This document shows positions 15,721 to 25,414 of a stretch of 64,000 nucleotides of DNA, in pieces (the stretch's first letter is position 1; each line of letters begins with the position of its first letter). Made by a program: the position numbers and the translations under genes. Below the pieces are notes generated by a model. The model ran no database searches and was not told the origin of the DNA. It was given only the letters and a program-made list of their open reading frames with translations. The stretch comes from Dyella lipolytica (GTDB lineage Bacteria; Pseudomonadota; Gammaproteobacteria; Xanthomonadales; Rhodanobacteraceae): positions 80,235 to 144,234 of the forward strand of contig NZ_BSNQ01000001.1 in assembly GCF_030160075.1 (NCBI RefSeq), in the 5' to 3' direction.

Positions 15721-17897
15721 GGCGCACCTGCTGTCGGTTCAATCAGCAGATCGCCGATGCGCGCATCGTTGAGCGGGCCGTCGACACCGCCTTTGCCACC
15801 GGTGTAGTGCGCAAAGTGGCTGAGATCGCTCATATTGAATCCCTGCTCCAGCTCGAAGCGACATACCTTGCCGGCCTTGGCTGTTACGACGCCGTAAGTG
15901 GACCGTTGCTCGCCAAGGCTGTGCGGCATCACGATGGGAACCCGTTGCGCTGCACTGCCATCGCAGTCCATCACTAGTATTTTCACCGCCGCGGTAATGC
16001 CGGTGTTGATCGGACCATGATTGTTCGCGTAACTGAGCGCTACGCGATAACGGCCGGAAACCGGTGGAGTCCATTGTCGCGGCCAATTTTCTGCAAGACG
16101 CGTAGGTTCGCCTGCGCAGATCGTCGGACTGTGCAACGATTCGAGGCCATTTGGAGCGATGCGCGTAGCGCTGACACAAGGTGGCGTCGCAACTTGAGCG
16201 ATGTACGTGCTGCCATCGACAGCGCCGATGCGCTGCCCATCGGCATAGAGCACTACCTTGTCATCCACCTGCACGCGCCAACCCTTGTTGTCGGCTGTCA
16301 CCGTCGGCGTAGCGGGCGATGCAGGCGCATAAAGTGGCGCATCGAGTCGCAACGGCATCGAGGGCGCGTTGATGGCCTTCAGCATGACCACTGTCTCAGT
16401 ACCATGCTGGGTCACCCCATCCGCCACCAAAAGATTGCCGTGCAACGCGCGCGGACGACGCAACGTGATCGTGCGATCGGCCGTCTTCAGGCTGATACGG
16501 TCGCGATCGCCGAACAGCATCGGCACCAGCGATACCGGCAGCTTGGGTTCCACGCGGCCATCTTGCGTGAGGCCGAACACGCCTTCGCTCACCATGTCGA
16601 GGTAGGCAGCAACCGACCACAACTGACGCGGCGAATCGACCACCGGACCGCTGAGCTTGCCTTCGTCGACATGCGTCGATTGCGTCGTCAGCTCGTAGTT
16701 CTCCATGTTCGAACCGGACAACGCTGCACCACGCACGATCGAGCGCAACTCGTGTGCGATGCGCTCGGAATCGTCCACCGCTCGCGCGGCGCGCAATGCA
16801 TACGCGCTGACGAATGGCCAGATCGCCCGGTTGTGATAGATCGGCTGGTCGGCACGCTCCGGCCAGATCACCGGACTGCCCGCCGGCCACGTCGGATAGT
16901 GAGCAAGCGCCTGTCGCGCACGATCGCCTTCGGCTACGCCACTGGTAATGGTCAGCGCGGTACCGAGCAGGTCGTAGGTGTCATAAGGCGTACCGTCGCC
17001 GCCGATGTAGCTCATGTACATGCCGCGATCCGCACGCCAGAAGCGCGCATTGATTGCAGTCTTCAAGGCGGCGGCCTGTTCCCTGTAGTCCGTTGCCTTG
17101 AGGGTATCGCCGCGCGCATCCGCCAGATGCGCCGCTAGCTGTAACGCCTGGTAATGCAGCACGTTAGTCGACAGCGCGTACGACTGCGCGATGAACATGA
17201 CATTGTTGGCCGTCCAGGCCGGATAGGTTTGCTCGCGCCAGTCGAGGAAGGATGTCTCGCCGCGATATAAACCAACATTCGCATCGAAGACGTATTGACG
17301 ATCCTGCGCCAACGTATCGCCCAAAGCGCGATACACATCGTCGGCAAATGCCTTGTCATCGAGCAGATGCTGCGCGCCAAGGAACCACACGATACGGTCG
17401 GTACTGATCGGCCAGCTGCCGCCCGAGCCGGTATCCTGCATCACATATAGGCCTTGCCGCAGCGAGGAATCGCGCACGTCCGACAACTTGAAATGCAAGC
17501 CGTTGCGCGCACGCAAAGGGTCGAATGCCCACAAGCCCAGGTCGATCGAATAAGACAGATCCCGCGTCCAGACATACGGCCATTTGGCACCGGTCTCGAA
17601 ACAGGTGCACGGAATGGGTTGGCCATGATCGAACGCGCCATCGCGGATCGCGCTGACGGAGTCCTGCTTCAACTCGTCCTGCGCCATGGCAAAGAGTCCG
17701 TTGAACATGGCGCTGGCCGTATCTACGCGCAGGGGCTGGCCTTCGATATCGCGCCGTCCGAAGGGCCCGGTCAACGTGTAGCTTTCATGGGTAGTGGCAT
17801 TCATGCGCACTTGCGCGCCACGCCAGAGAATCTCGTCGTGCCATGCGTCTGCGCTGCCTGCCGCAGCCAACGCCACCGTCATTACTACACTCAGCAT
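15717..17897 (-). CDS. Six-hairpin (alpha/alpha)6 glycosidase-like exported protein
   Basis: A 726-residue protein with an N-terminal signal peptide (MLSVVMTVALAAAGSADA). The central region (about 60-480) has the helical pattern of six-hairpin glycosidases; KWPYVWTRDLSYSIDLGLWA and the later PVIWPERADQPIYHNRAIWP are typical segments. The C-terminal 250 residues form beta domains. Cleaved bond and family number cannot be fixed by eye; debranching or glucoamylase-like action on alpha-glucans would suit the operon. The start is 30 bp after the GH31 stop, so the genes are surely co-transcribed. Confidence 0.75.
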   Translation of the reverse strand: MLSVVMTVALAAAGSADAWHDEILWRGAQVRMNATTHESYTLTGPFGRRDIEGQPLRVDTASAMFNGLFAMAQDELKQDSVSAIRDGAFDHGQPIPCTCFETGAKWPYVWTRDLSYSIDLGLWAFDPLRARNGLHFKLSDVRDSSLRQGLYVMQDTGSGGSWPISTDRIVWFLGAQHLLDDKAFADDVYRALGDTLAQDRQYVFDANVGLYRGETSFLDWREQTYPAWTANNVMFIAQSYALSTNVLHYQALQLAAHLADARGDTLKATDYREQAAALKTAINARFWRADRGMYMSYIGGDGTPYDTYDLLGTALTITSGVAEGDRARQALAHYPTWPAGSPVIWPERADQPIYHNRAIWPFVSAYALRAARAVDDSERIAHELRSIVRGAALSGSNMENYELTTQSTHVDEGKLSGPVVDSPRQLWSVAAYLDMVSEGVFGLTQDGRVEPKLPVSLVPMLFGDRDRISLKTADRTITLRRPRALHGNLLVADGVTQHGTETVVMLKAINAPSMPLRLDAPLYAPASPATPTVTADNKGWRVQVDDKVVLYADGQRIGAVDGSTYIAQVATPPCVSATRIAPNGLESLHSPTICAGEPTRLAENWPRQWTPPVSGRYRVALSYANNHGPINTGITAAVKILVMDCDGSAAQRVPIVMPHSLGEQRSTYGVVTAKAGKVCRFELEQGFNMSDLSHFAHYTGGKGGVDGPLNDARIGDLLIEPTAGAP

Positions 17898-17927
17898 GTG
17901 CGTTCCACGTACCGTCGAATCGGATGG

Positions 17928-20288
17928 CTATCGACCAAGTGTCACCTGCCTCACCTTGCCGGCGGCGAGCTTTAGCCAGGTAACCGGACCGTAGCGGTCG
18001 CTGCCGGTCGCCCATCCCTCGCCTGTCTTGGCAGCGTGCAACTCGGCCAGATCGGCATAGTGCTTCAGCGTGCCGCCATTGGTGCCGACGGTGCGCGGTG
18101 TGTCGCCATGAACTTTCACCAGGTAGTACTTCAATGCCGGTTTGAATGTGCCATGCGGCGCATCGATGCCGAACACAACGCCGTCACTGCTGCGCTGCGC
18201 GGTCAATCGCTGCGAAAAGAAAGCGCCGTGCTCGTAGGCATAGGTTTTGCCGTCATCATCGTAATAGTCGAAATGGCTGGCTTGCGCTGCAGGGAATACA
18301 TCGACCGACAACTCGGTCACCGGATGCTCGCCGACGTAGTCCATGACCGGCTGCGTAGGGATGATCGCCCCTTCACGAATGAATAGCGGTATGTCGCTCC
18401 ACGTTTTGCTATCGACGCCGTAGTGGATGGTCTGTCCACCCTGATACACCGTGCCTTTGAAATAATCGATCCACTGCCCTGCCGGCAGATAGATGTCCTT
18501 TGACGTTTGTCCTTTGGCGACAATCGGCGCTACCAGCAAGCTATCGCCGAACATCCAGGCGTCGACGTCATCGCGCACTTGTGGATCGCCGGGATAATCG
18601 AACAGCAAGGGGCGCACCAGTCCCACGCCTTCGGCGGTCGCCGCACGCTCGTAGCTGTAGATGTAGGGAATCAACGCATAGCGCAGGCGAATCGCATTGA
18701 CCGCAGCCTGCTCGGCCACCGGCCCATACAGCCACGGTTGACGCTTTTCACCCAGGGCACCGTGCACGCGGAAAATCGGCACGAATGCACCGAATTCGAT
18801 CCAGCGCGCGTAGTTCTCATCGTCCGGATGGCCTTTGAAGCCGCCGCCATCCATGCCCCATTTCATTTCACCGACATTGATGGCGCTGAGCATGCGTTGG
18901 CGTTGCGACGCCATGCTATCGAAACCGGTATCGATATCGCCCGACCACAAACCATAGGCATAGCGCTGCGCGCCGAGATAGAAATCGCGATTGATCGACC
19001 ACACGCGGATCGGTGTGAACGCACGCTGCCCGTCGTACAGGGCACGCTGCATGTTGAGAAACTGGGTGTTGCTGTTCGTATCGTCCGCTTCGTCGTTCCA
19101 CCAGCCAACGATGCCGGTGTCGAAGGCTTGCTTCAGGGCCGGCGTGAAGAACCATCTGCGTACACGCGCCTGATCGAAATCCAGCTCACCCACCGTCTTG
19201 AGCGAGAAGTAGTCCATGCTCTGCGGCCGGCTGGTCATCCAGAAACCGTGCTCCTGGGCATAACGGCCTTCGACAGTATCGACATGGATGCGCGGTTTCA
19301 TGATGCCGGTCATATGCATGCCGAGTTGGCTCATCGCGGCTTTCAGCGCGCCGCTCGGACCATCCGGAAATTTCGTGGCGTTCCAGCGAAACTCGCCGTA
19401 GTTGTCATCGCCCCAGGCTTTCCAGTCGAAGTCGAAGGTGAAGTTGTCGATCGGAATATGCCGGCTGCGATAGCCATGGACGATGGCTTCGAATTCCGGC
19501 TGATCGATACCCCACTGGCTGTTGGTAAAGCCCATCGCCCACTTCGGGAACATCGGCGGTGGGCCGCTGAGATCGGCAAGCGCGGCGAAGATTTGCGGCG
19601 GCGTTCCCACCATCACGTCATAGCTGACGTCGTCGCGCGTGATCCCGCTGATCTGGATATTTCCGGCCAGCAGATCGAATTTGGCGCCCACGGCATCCAC
19701 CAGCACGCCGTAACCACGGGTGCTCCACACGAAGGGCGCGCCGGCATAACCCTGCTCGCCTGCCTTGGCAATCTGCACACCGCTGCGCATCATCCCGTTT
19801 TTGGCGGGCTCGAAGGCGTCGTAGCTGCCGATGCCGTACAACGTATCGGCCGCGTCGTGCTGCAGATCGATATGGCCGTCCATCAGGGCGGAGGGGTCGG
19901 TCTGCAACAAGGTATGCCCTTGCGCATCGGCAATCGTCAGCGTTTTCGCGTGTTTGTCCCACGTGACAACTACGTCGCTGGTCGACACCGCCGCGCTGTC
20001 TGCGGTAGTGCTGACTCGCAGGTTCGATAACGTCCCGTGGATACCGGGCGGATCGATCACGATGCCCGGTGGCGTGTTCAGGCCGGCGGGCATCGCGTGA
20101 ACCTGCAGCACATTCGGCGCCACAAAGCGCAAAGTGATGCGATCCTTACCGCGCACCAGATCGATGCCTTGAGGGCCTGCATCCTCTAGCTGGAATGAGG
20201 AGCCGCCAGGATTGGCGGGTGCCGCGTGGATGGGTAATGCGACCGTCAGTAGCAGGCCGCACAGGGCCAGATTACGCAGTGTTGTCAT
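17928..20288 (-). CDS. GH31 family alpha-glucosidase / alpha-xylosidase, exported
   Basis: A 786-residue protein with a signal peptide (cleavage after PIHA, residue 22), an N-terminal galactose-mutarotase-like domain, a GH31 (beta/alpha)8 barrel from about 245 to 575 and C-terminal beta domains. The nucleophile signature GWWNDEAD places the catalytic Asp at about 399; LWSGDID places the acid/base Asp at about 451. The ribosome site AAGGGATGG precedes the ATG. It is the second gene of the operon behind a GH13 amylase. Alpha-glucosidase activity fits the context better than alpha-xylosidase, but the sequence alone does not decide. Confidence 0.88.
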   Translation of the reverse strand: MTTLRNLALCGLLLTVALPIHAAPANPGGSSFQLEDAGPQGIDLVRGKDRITLRFVAPNVLQVHAMPAGLNTPPGIVIDPPGIHGTLSNLRVSTTADSAAVSTSDVVVTWDKHAKTLTIADAQGHTLLQTDPSALMDGHIDLQHDAADTLYGIGSYDAFEPAKNGMMRSGVQIAKAGEQGYAGAPFVWSTRGYGVLVDAVGAKFDLLAGNIQISGITRDDVSYDVMVGTPPQIFAALADLSGPPPMFPKWAMGFTNSQWGIDQPEFEAIVHGYRSRHIPIDNFTFDFDWKAWGDDNYGEFRWNATKFPDGPSGALKAAMSQLGMHMTGIMKPRIHVDTVEGRYAQEHGFWMTSRPQSMDYFSLKTVGELDFDQARVRRWFFTPALKQAFDTGIVGWWNDEADDTNSNTQFLNMQRALYDGQRAFTPIRVWSINRDFYLGAQRYAYGLWSGDIDTGFDSMASQRQRMLSAINVGEMKWGMDGGGFKGHPDDENYARWIEFGAFVPIFRVHGALGEKRQPWLYGPVAEQAAVNAIRLRYALIPYIYSYERAATAEGVGLVRPLLFDYPGDPQVRDDVDAWMFGDSLLVAPIVAKGQTSKDIYLPAGQWIDYFKGTVYQGGQTIHYGVDSKTWSDIPLFIREGAIIPTQPVMDYVGEHPVTELSVDVFPAAQASHFDYYDDDGKTYAYEHGAFFSQRLTAQRSSDGVVFGIDAPHGTFKPALKYYLVKVHGDTPRTVGTNGGTLKHYADLAELHAAKTGEGWATGSDRYGPVTWLKLAAGKVRQVTLGR

Positions 20289-20313
20289 CCAACCATCCCT
20301 TCAGGCAGAAGCG

Positions 20314-21888
20314 TCAACGCAGGATCGCTGTGGCGTAGGGCGGCAAGCTCAACTGCCCGTGGGCGAACAAGATACCCGGTTTGCTTTGCAAGAGGACGGC
20401 GGCGACCTTCGAGCCGGCTCCGCTGTCCAGCGCCACGGTCCGTGTCTCGCGCGATAGGTTGTGCACTACCAGCACGTGAGATTGCGCGTCCTGCAGCGTA
20501 TAGGCCAGCACATGGGGATCGGCAACCGGCACATTGTGCAATGCGCCATCACGCAGCGCGCTGACTCGCTCGCGCCAGCCGATCAGCTTGCGGTAAAGGT
20601 TGAGCAGCGAATTCGGATCGGCCTGCTCGGCCTCGACGGAGACCTGCGGGCCATCGCTGGTACTCCACGATTTCCAGCTGGCGACGCCGGGACCGGCACC
20701 ATGGCGGTACCAGCGCATCGGCTCGCGGATGTTTTCGTCGGGCTTGGTGCCCTGCATGCCCAGCTCTTCGCCGTAGTAGATGAAGGGGTGGCCCGGCAGG
20801 GTAAGCAGCAGCGCGGCGGCGAGGCGCATATGCGACATATCGCCGTCGAGCTGACTCATCACGCGCTCCTGATCGTGGTTGCTCAGGAAGGGGGCATCGT
20901 CAAATTGGCCGTCGGCATGGGTGCGATATGCGACATACGTATATTCGAGCCCGCGGCCGATACCGAGATTGCGCTCTTGCCTCACGCTATCGATCAGCTG
21001 CGTGGCGAGCGGGAAATTGAACACCGTGTTCAAGGGGCCCATGTACGGCGTCAAATCGTCCGGATTCTGCCGCGCCACTTCGCCGACCAGCCAAACGTTC
21101 GGATCCACCGCTTGGAGCGCATGGCGGTATTCGGCCCACCACACCACGTTCTTCTTTAGCGCGACAGGGCTGTCCATGTCGGAGCGCAGATCGTCGTAGA
21201 TATGCTGCGCAGCGTCGAGCCGGAAACCATCGACGCCCTGATGCAACCAGAACGTGCCCACATCGATCATGGCTTTGCGCACGTCCGGGTTGTCGTAGTT
21301 GAGATCCGGCATGGCGCTGGTAAACACGCCCACGTAGTACTGACCGTTCGGTGCACGATGCCAGGCGGGGCCGCCAGTGGCGCTGATCGCCTGCAGATCG
21401 CTATCGGGCTTGGCCCACACATACCAGTCGTGATGCGGATCCTTGGGATTCAGTGCGGCCTTGAACCACGGATGCCGATCGCTGGTGTGGTTGATCACCA
21501 TGTCGATCACCACCTTGATGCCGCGCTTGTGCGCTTCATCGACCAGCTTTTTGAAATCCTGCATCGTGCCGTATTGCGGATTGATGCCTTCGTAATCGGT
21601 GATGTCGTAGCCGTGATAACTCGGCGAGGGGTTGATCGGCATCAGCCAGATGCCGCTGACGCCCAGCGACTTGATGTAATCGAGCTTGGCGGTGATGCCG
21701 TTGAGATCTCCTACACCGTTGCCTTTGCTGTCGTAGAAGGCACGGACGAAGATCTCGTAGTAAACGCCGGATGGTTGCACGGCAGCTTGCGTCGCCGAAG
21801 CGGCTTGCCCGGCATAAGCGGGAATGGTCGACAAAAACACCATCGCAGCAATCACGACGGTGCGAACGACCGCATAGAACCTTGGCAT
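20314..21888 (-). CDS. GH13 alpha-amylase-type enzyme, exported
   Basis: A 524-residue GH13 enzyme with a signal peptide cleaved near STIPAYA. GH13 regions are clear: VVIDMVINHTSD (region I), GFRLDAAQH (Asp 225, nucleophile), WLVGEV (Glu 270, acid/base) and FLSNHDQERV (Asp 339, stabiliser). I moved the start from 21921 to 21888 because GGGAG lies 7 bp before that ATG and the signal peptide then begins properly. It is the first gene of the operon GH13-GH31-glycosidase-MFS. It probably cuts maltodextrins in the periplasm or outside; exact specificity is unknown. Confidence 0.9.
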   Translation of the reverse strand: MPRFYAVVRTVVIAAMVFLSTIPAYAGQAASATQAAVQPSGVYYEIFVRAFYDSKGNGVGDLNGITAKLDYIKSLGVSGIWLMPINPSPSYHGYDITDYEGINPQYGTMQDFKKLVDEAHKRGIKVVIDMVINHTSDRHPWFKAALNPKDPHHDWYVWAKPDSDLQAISATGGPAWHRAPNGQYYVGVFTSAMPDLNYDNPDVRKAMIDVGTFWLHQGVDGFRLDAAQHIYDDLRSDMDSPVALKKNVVWWAEYRHALQAVDPNVWLVGEVARQNPDDLTPYMGPLNTVFNFPLATQLIDSVRQERNLGIGRGLEYTYVAYRTHADGQFDDAPFLSNHDQERVMSQLDGDMSHMRLAAALLLTLPGHPFIYYGEELGMQGTKPDENIREPMRWYRHGAGPGVASWKSWSTSDGPQVSVEAEQADPNSLLNLYRKLIGWRERVSALRDGALHNVPVADPHVLAYTLQDAQSHVLVVHNLSRETRTVALDSGAGSKVAAVLLQSKPGILFAHGQLSLPPYATAILR

Positions 21889-21990
21889 GGTGATCTCCCG
21901 GGTCAAGAATATCGTCGTCATGGCGTCGGCTGCGCAACGATGTCACGGCGCAGAACGCGTAGCGACTATGGCGAACCGGGCATCGCCTCG

Positions 21991-22029
21991 AAAAAAGACC
22001 CGGTTCCACAATCGTCAAATAGAACCGGG
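21991..22029 (-). terminator. Rho-independent terminator between TonB receptor and GH operon
   Basis: Read on the minus strand, CCCGGTTC (complement of 22022-22029) pairs with GAACCGGG (complement of 21999-22006) over a 15-nt loop and runs into TCTTTTTT (complement of 21991-21998). It lies 50 bp after the receptor stop and 100 bp before the GH13 start. The receptor and the enzyme operon can therefore be expressed at different levels. Confidence 0.75.
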
Positions 22030-22079
22030 CTGGGGGGACCCGGCCGGACATCGCGACAGCGATGCCCGGCGCGGTTGGT

Positions 22080-24956
22080 TTAGAGCTTGAAGTTGAAGCC
22101 CAGATAGTTGGTGCGTCCGAAGTACTGGATCGTACCGGTCTGCTGAGGGTTGCCGCCGAAGTAGGTACGGGTCGGCTCATTGTTCATGTTCAGCATCTGA
22201 TAAACGACGCTGAACTGACTGGTGATGTTGTACGAGGCCTGGAAGTCATACACGGTCTCGGAAGCGAACGTCACCAACTGGTTGTTCACCGCGATCTGCG
22301 TATCGGAGAGGAACGACGAGCGATGGTTCGCGGAGAAGCGCGCCGAGAACGTACCGTTGTCGTAGAACACCGCCGCACTTGCCACACGACGCGAGAGTCC
22401 AGGCAGACCGACATAGGTCGTCGGGCCACCGAGGTTGGTCGGGTTGCGCACCGTGCTCGACGTCACAGCCACGTTGGCATCGAAACCGATACCCGACCAG
22501 ATACCCGGCAGGAAGTGGGTCTTGGTGAACGACGCTTCGAAACCGCGGATGTCGCCACCCTTGGCGTTGTAGGCGGTCTGGTATTCACCGTTCTGATACG
22601 GCACGCCGGTCGCCGGATTGGTCGGCACCACGATGCCGACGGAGGCGAAGTCGAAGTTGTTGTAGGTCACCTGCTGAACGAACGAGTCTACGTGCTTGAA
22701 GAAGACGCCGGCGGTCACCGCACCGGTGGAATCGTCGAAGTAGTGCTCGTAGTCCAGATCGTACTGCTGCGCACGCAGCGGATTCAGCAGCGGGCTCGTG
22801 CTGCCCCACACGTTGTACTGGCCGCTGGAAACCCACGAACCGGCGCCTGCGAGCATGGTGTCGATCGGCGGGCGCGACAGCACCTTCGATGCCGACAAAC
22901 GGGTCTGATCTTGATCGGTCCAGTGGTAGATCAGGTTCATCGAGGGCAAGTAGTCGGTATACGTCTTACCGAGCTTGATCGGGGCGTAGTTGTAGCTGGT
23001 GAAGCCGTTGCCGTCGGTGATCGGAACGCCGGCATTGTTGCCCACTTCCTGCAGACCATAGCTGTACTGCGATTGGCGCGACACGCGGATGCCCGCATTG
23101 CCGGTCAGCTCATGGCCGAACAGCTGCGAATCGATGTCGGCCATGACGAACAGGTCGCGGGTCTTTTCGTTGACGGAGCCGCTCTGGATTTCCGACCAAC
23201 TCTGATCGTTGATGTTCTTGACCGGGTTCGCCACGATGCCGTGCGCGGCAAGGATCCCCGGACCATTGAGGGTGAGGAAGCAGGGGAAGCCACTGAAGTT
23301 GCCCTTCCAGCAGGTGACCTTCGCGTCGGCCGCCGGAATGCTCAACGGCGGCTGGCCTGGAATGGGCGACGTGTTCCACTCCGAACCGTAGACGTAGACC
23401 TCGCGATCTGCGTTGTAGTTGTGGTTATTGACATACACGCCCGCTTCCAGCCCCGACAGCACGGGATTGTTCGGCAGGTCGTACTTCACGCTGGTACGGA
23501 AGGCTTTGTTCTTGTCGTGATAGATATACGGATACACACCGTAGCGCGACAGGCCCATGTCGTTGAGATTGGTATAGAGGCCCGGGTTGGCGACGGAGAA
23601 GTTGCCGATGTTGGTGCCCTTGAGCAGGAAGGTCGAGGACTGCGGTATCAGCTGCGGGTTGTTCGTGCCCAGACCGGTGTACGCATCGGCCGTAGTGTCG
23701 ACGTTGATCTCGTTGCTCGAAGCGTGCGACAGCGACACATCGGTTTCGACGTGCCAGTTGTCGTGGTTCCACTTCATATTCAAGCCACCCGAGAACACGT
23801 TGGTGTTCGTCGTGTAGTTGTCGGCGGTGGTTTCGTTGGAGAACTGATTACCGCCAACGCCAGCCGGATTGCTGCTCGCCGTGCCACCGATCACCGTGCC
23901 CAGCGAGCTGAGCACCGGATTGGTGATCTGCGCGTTGTTGCCGTAGAAGTTCTGCGAACGGAAACCATAACCGAACGAGGAATTGTTGAACTTGGAGAAG
24001 AAGCTGTCCGCCGTAAGCTGCAGCTCATCGGTAGGACGCCACACCACCGTGCCCAGATAGCCGCGACGACGTTCTTCACCGCCGTTCTGCTGCAGCTGGA
24101 CGCCCTCCGGCAGATAGGCTTTCTGCGTAGTGTTTTGATTCAACTGGTACAGACTGCCGTCGGACGCTTCGCCCACGAACTGCTCGGCCACGTGCGGCTG
24201 ATACATATCCGCAAAGCCAAGACCAACGCCCAACGTGTTGTCGAGGAACTTGCCCTGGTAAGCGGCGCTCAGGCGATAGCCCATCGCATTGGCGCCCGAC
24301 ACATCGTGCGCCTGGCCGTCATAGCTGCCGCGCATGTCGACATTGAGCGTCGTGTCTTTGGTGGCCTCCAGCGGATTCGCCGTTTCCATCGCGATGGTGC
24401 CGGCCACGCCGCCTTCGATCAGCGACGCCTGCGAAGACTTGTATACCGTCGCCATGTTGATCAGCTCGGACGGATACTGATCGAACTGAATGTAGTTGCT
24501 GCCGCTGGTCGACGGCTGTTCGCGACCATCCAACGTGGTCTGGATGAAGTTGCCGGAAAGACCGCGGATGTTGATCTGCGATGCCTGGCCCGCAATGCGC
24601 TCGGCGGAAACACCGGGAAGACGAGTCAGCGAGTCAGCGATCGACTGATCCGGCAGACCGCCGATATCGTCCGACGTGATCACGTTCTGGATGGTGTCGG
24701 CGTAACGCTGATAGTCGATGGACTTCTCCACCGTCGCGTTGTAGCCGGTCACCGTGATTGCCGACAGGCTCTTGGCGAGCTGTTTTTCGTTTTTCTGATT
24801 GCCTGTCTGGCCGGTATCAGCCGTCGATGTGCTGGAACTGCTCGGACCGCTCGACGGCGCAGCGCTCGTCGTTGTTGTCTGAGCTTGCACGCCAAAGGCC
24901 ATGCACAGACCGGTCGAAGCCAGAGCCATCACCAGCAGATTGCGCTTGAGTATCAC
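22080..24956 (-). CDS. TonB-dependent outer-membrane receptor, probably for maltodextrins
   Basis: A 958-residue receptor. Start: GTG 24956, since GGAGGGGAAC lies at the right distance and the signal peptide (KRNLLVMALASTGLCMAFGVQA) follows directly; the frame to 25121 runs into an operator. A low-complexity Ser/Thr linker precedes a TonB-box-like stretch SLSAITVTGY, then the plug (SDDIGGLPDQSIADSLTRLPGV, INIRGLSGNFIQTTLDGREQ) and a 22-strand barrel ending FGRTNYLGFNFKL. Receptors of this type take up oligosaccharides in Xanthomonas CUT loci and in the Caulobacter maltose locus. Substrate is inferred from the neighbouring alpha-glucan enzymes. Confidence 0.93.
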   Translation of the reverse strand: MILKRNLLVMALASTGLCMAFGVQAQTTTTSAAPSSGPSSSSTSTADTGQTGNQKNEKQLAKSLSAITVTGYNATVEKSIDYQRYADTIQNVITSDDIGGLPDQSIADSLTRLPGVSAERIAGQASQINIRGLSGNFIQTTLDGREQPSTSGSNYIQFDQYPSELINMATVYKSSQASLIEGGVAGTIAMETANPLEATKDTTLNVDMRGSYDGQAHDVSGANAMGYRLSAAYQGKFLDNTLGVGLGFADMYQPHVAEQFVGEASDGSLYQLNQNTTQKAYLPEGVQLQQNGGEERRRGYLGTVVWRPTDELQLTADSFFSKFNNSSFGYGFRSQNFYGNNAQITNPVLSSLGTVIGGTASSNPAGVGGNQFSNETTADNYTTNTNVFSGGLNMKWNHDNWHVETDVSLSHASSNEINVDTTADAYTGLGTNNPQLIPQSSTFLLKGTNIGNFSVANPGLYTNLNDMGLSRYGVYPYIYHDKNKAFRTSVKYDLPNNPVLSGLEAGVYVNNHNYNADREVYVYGSEWNTSPIPGQPPLSIPAADAKVTCWKGNFSGFPCFLTLNGPGILAAHGIVANPVKNINDQSWSEIQSGSVNEKTRDLFVMADIDSQLFGHELTGNAGIRVSRQSQYSYGLQEVGNNAGVPITDGNGFTSYNYAPIKLGKTYTDYLPSMNLIYHWTDQDQTRLSASKVLSRPPIDTMLAGAGSWVSSGQYNVWGSTSPLLNPLRAQQYDLDYEHYFDDSTGAVTAGVFFKHVDSFVQQVTYNNFDFASVGIVVPTNPATGVPYQNGEYQTAYNAKGGDIRGFEASFTKTHFLPGIWSGIGFDANVAVTSSTVRNPTNLGGPTTYVGLPGLSRRVASAAVFYDNGTFSARFSANHRSSFLSDTQIAVNNQLVTFASETVYDFQASYNITSQFSVVYQMLNMNNEPTRTYFGGNPQQTGTIQYFGRTNYLGFNFKL

Positions 24957-25115
24957 GTGTTCCCCTCCCCCAAAAATTTTTGTAGTCGCGTCGTTTTTCA
25001 TCGCTGGTCGCCATGGGACGGTCGTTCGACAGAACCTGGCAACTTCGCACGCGGACGGATTAAGGCCGGCGGCGTGAGCGGATGGTAGGGCGCGTTTTTC
25101 AAAGCAGACCACATC

Positions 25116-25131
25116 TTGCATACGTATTCAT
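25116..25131 (-). promoter_or_regulatory. LacI-style operator, receptor side
   Basis: TTGCATACGTATTCAT, with a perfect ATACGTAT core and central CG as in LacI-family operators. The same 16-bp sequence occurs in inverse orientation at 25308-25323. This copy is 160 bp upstream of the receptor start codon. The whole gap 24957-25414 (458 bp) has no gene of its own: it holds these two sites, the receptor leader and the two divergent promoters, which I could not place exactly. Confidence 0.65.
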
Positions 25132-25307
25132 AACAACCCCCCTGGCGCATGCATCGCAGTGCAGCATGATGTTCACGCGACATCGCCGCACACCCGAAAA
25201 CCCAGGGGGAAAACGCTCAATTATCGCATTTTTCCCGTAGGCGCGTCGCTGCAAACACAGCGCAGCAAATCGGCAAATGAATTTCTTATGACGCAACCGC
25301 AGCACGA

Positions 25308-25323
25308 ATGAATACGTATGCAA
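25308..25323 (+). promoter_or_regulatory. LacI-style operator, GH13 side
   Basis: ATGAATACGTATGCAA is the exact reverse complement of the site at 25116-25131. It lies 92 bp upstream of the start of the divergent cytoplasmic GH13 gene. Two identical sites 192 bp apart on opposite arms suggest one repressor controlling both promoters, possibly by looping. Confidence 0.65.
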
Positions 25324-25414
25324 ACCCCTGCGATCCGGCGCAAGCCTACGGCTAAGCTGCACACCGTTCGCTGCGGAGGGCTATGGAAGCTGTCCGCTTA
25401 CAGTGGGGTTTTCG

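Noticed and set aside
22062..25088. A 1008-codon open frame on the plus strand opposite the TonB receptor
   Set aside because: It mirrors the receptor gene codon for codon, a common effect of GC-rich codon bias. The receptor on the minus strand has plug, barrel, signal peptide and ribosome site; the plus frame resembles no protein.
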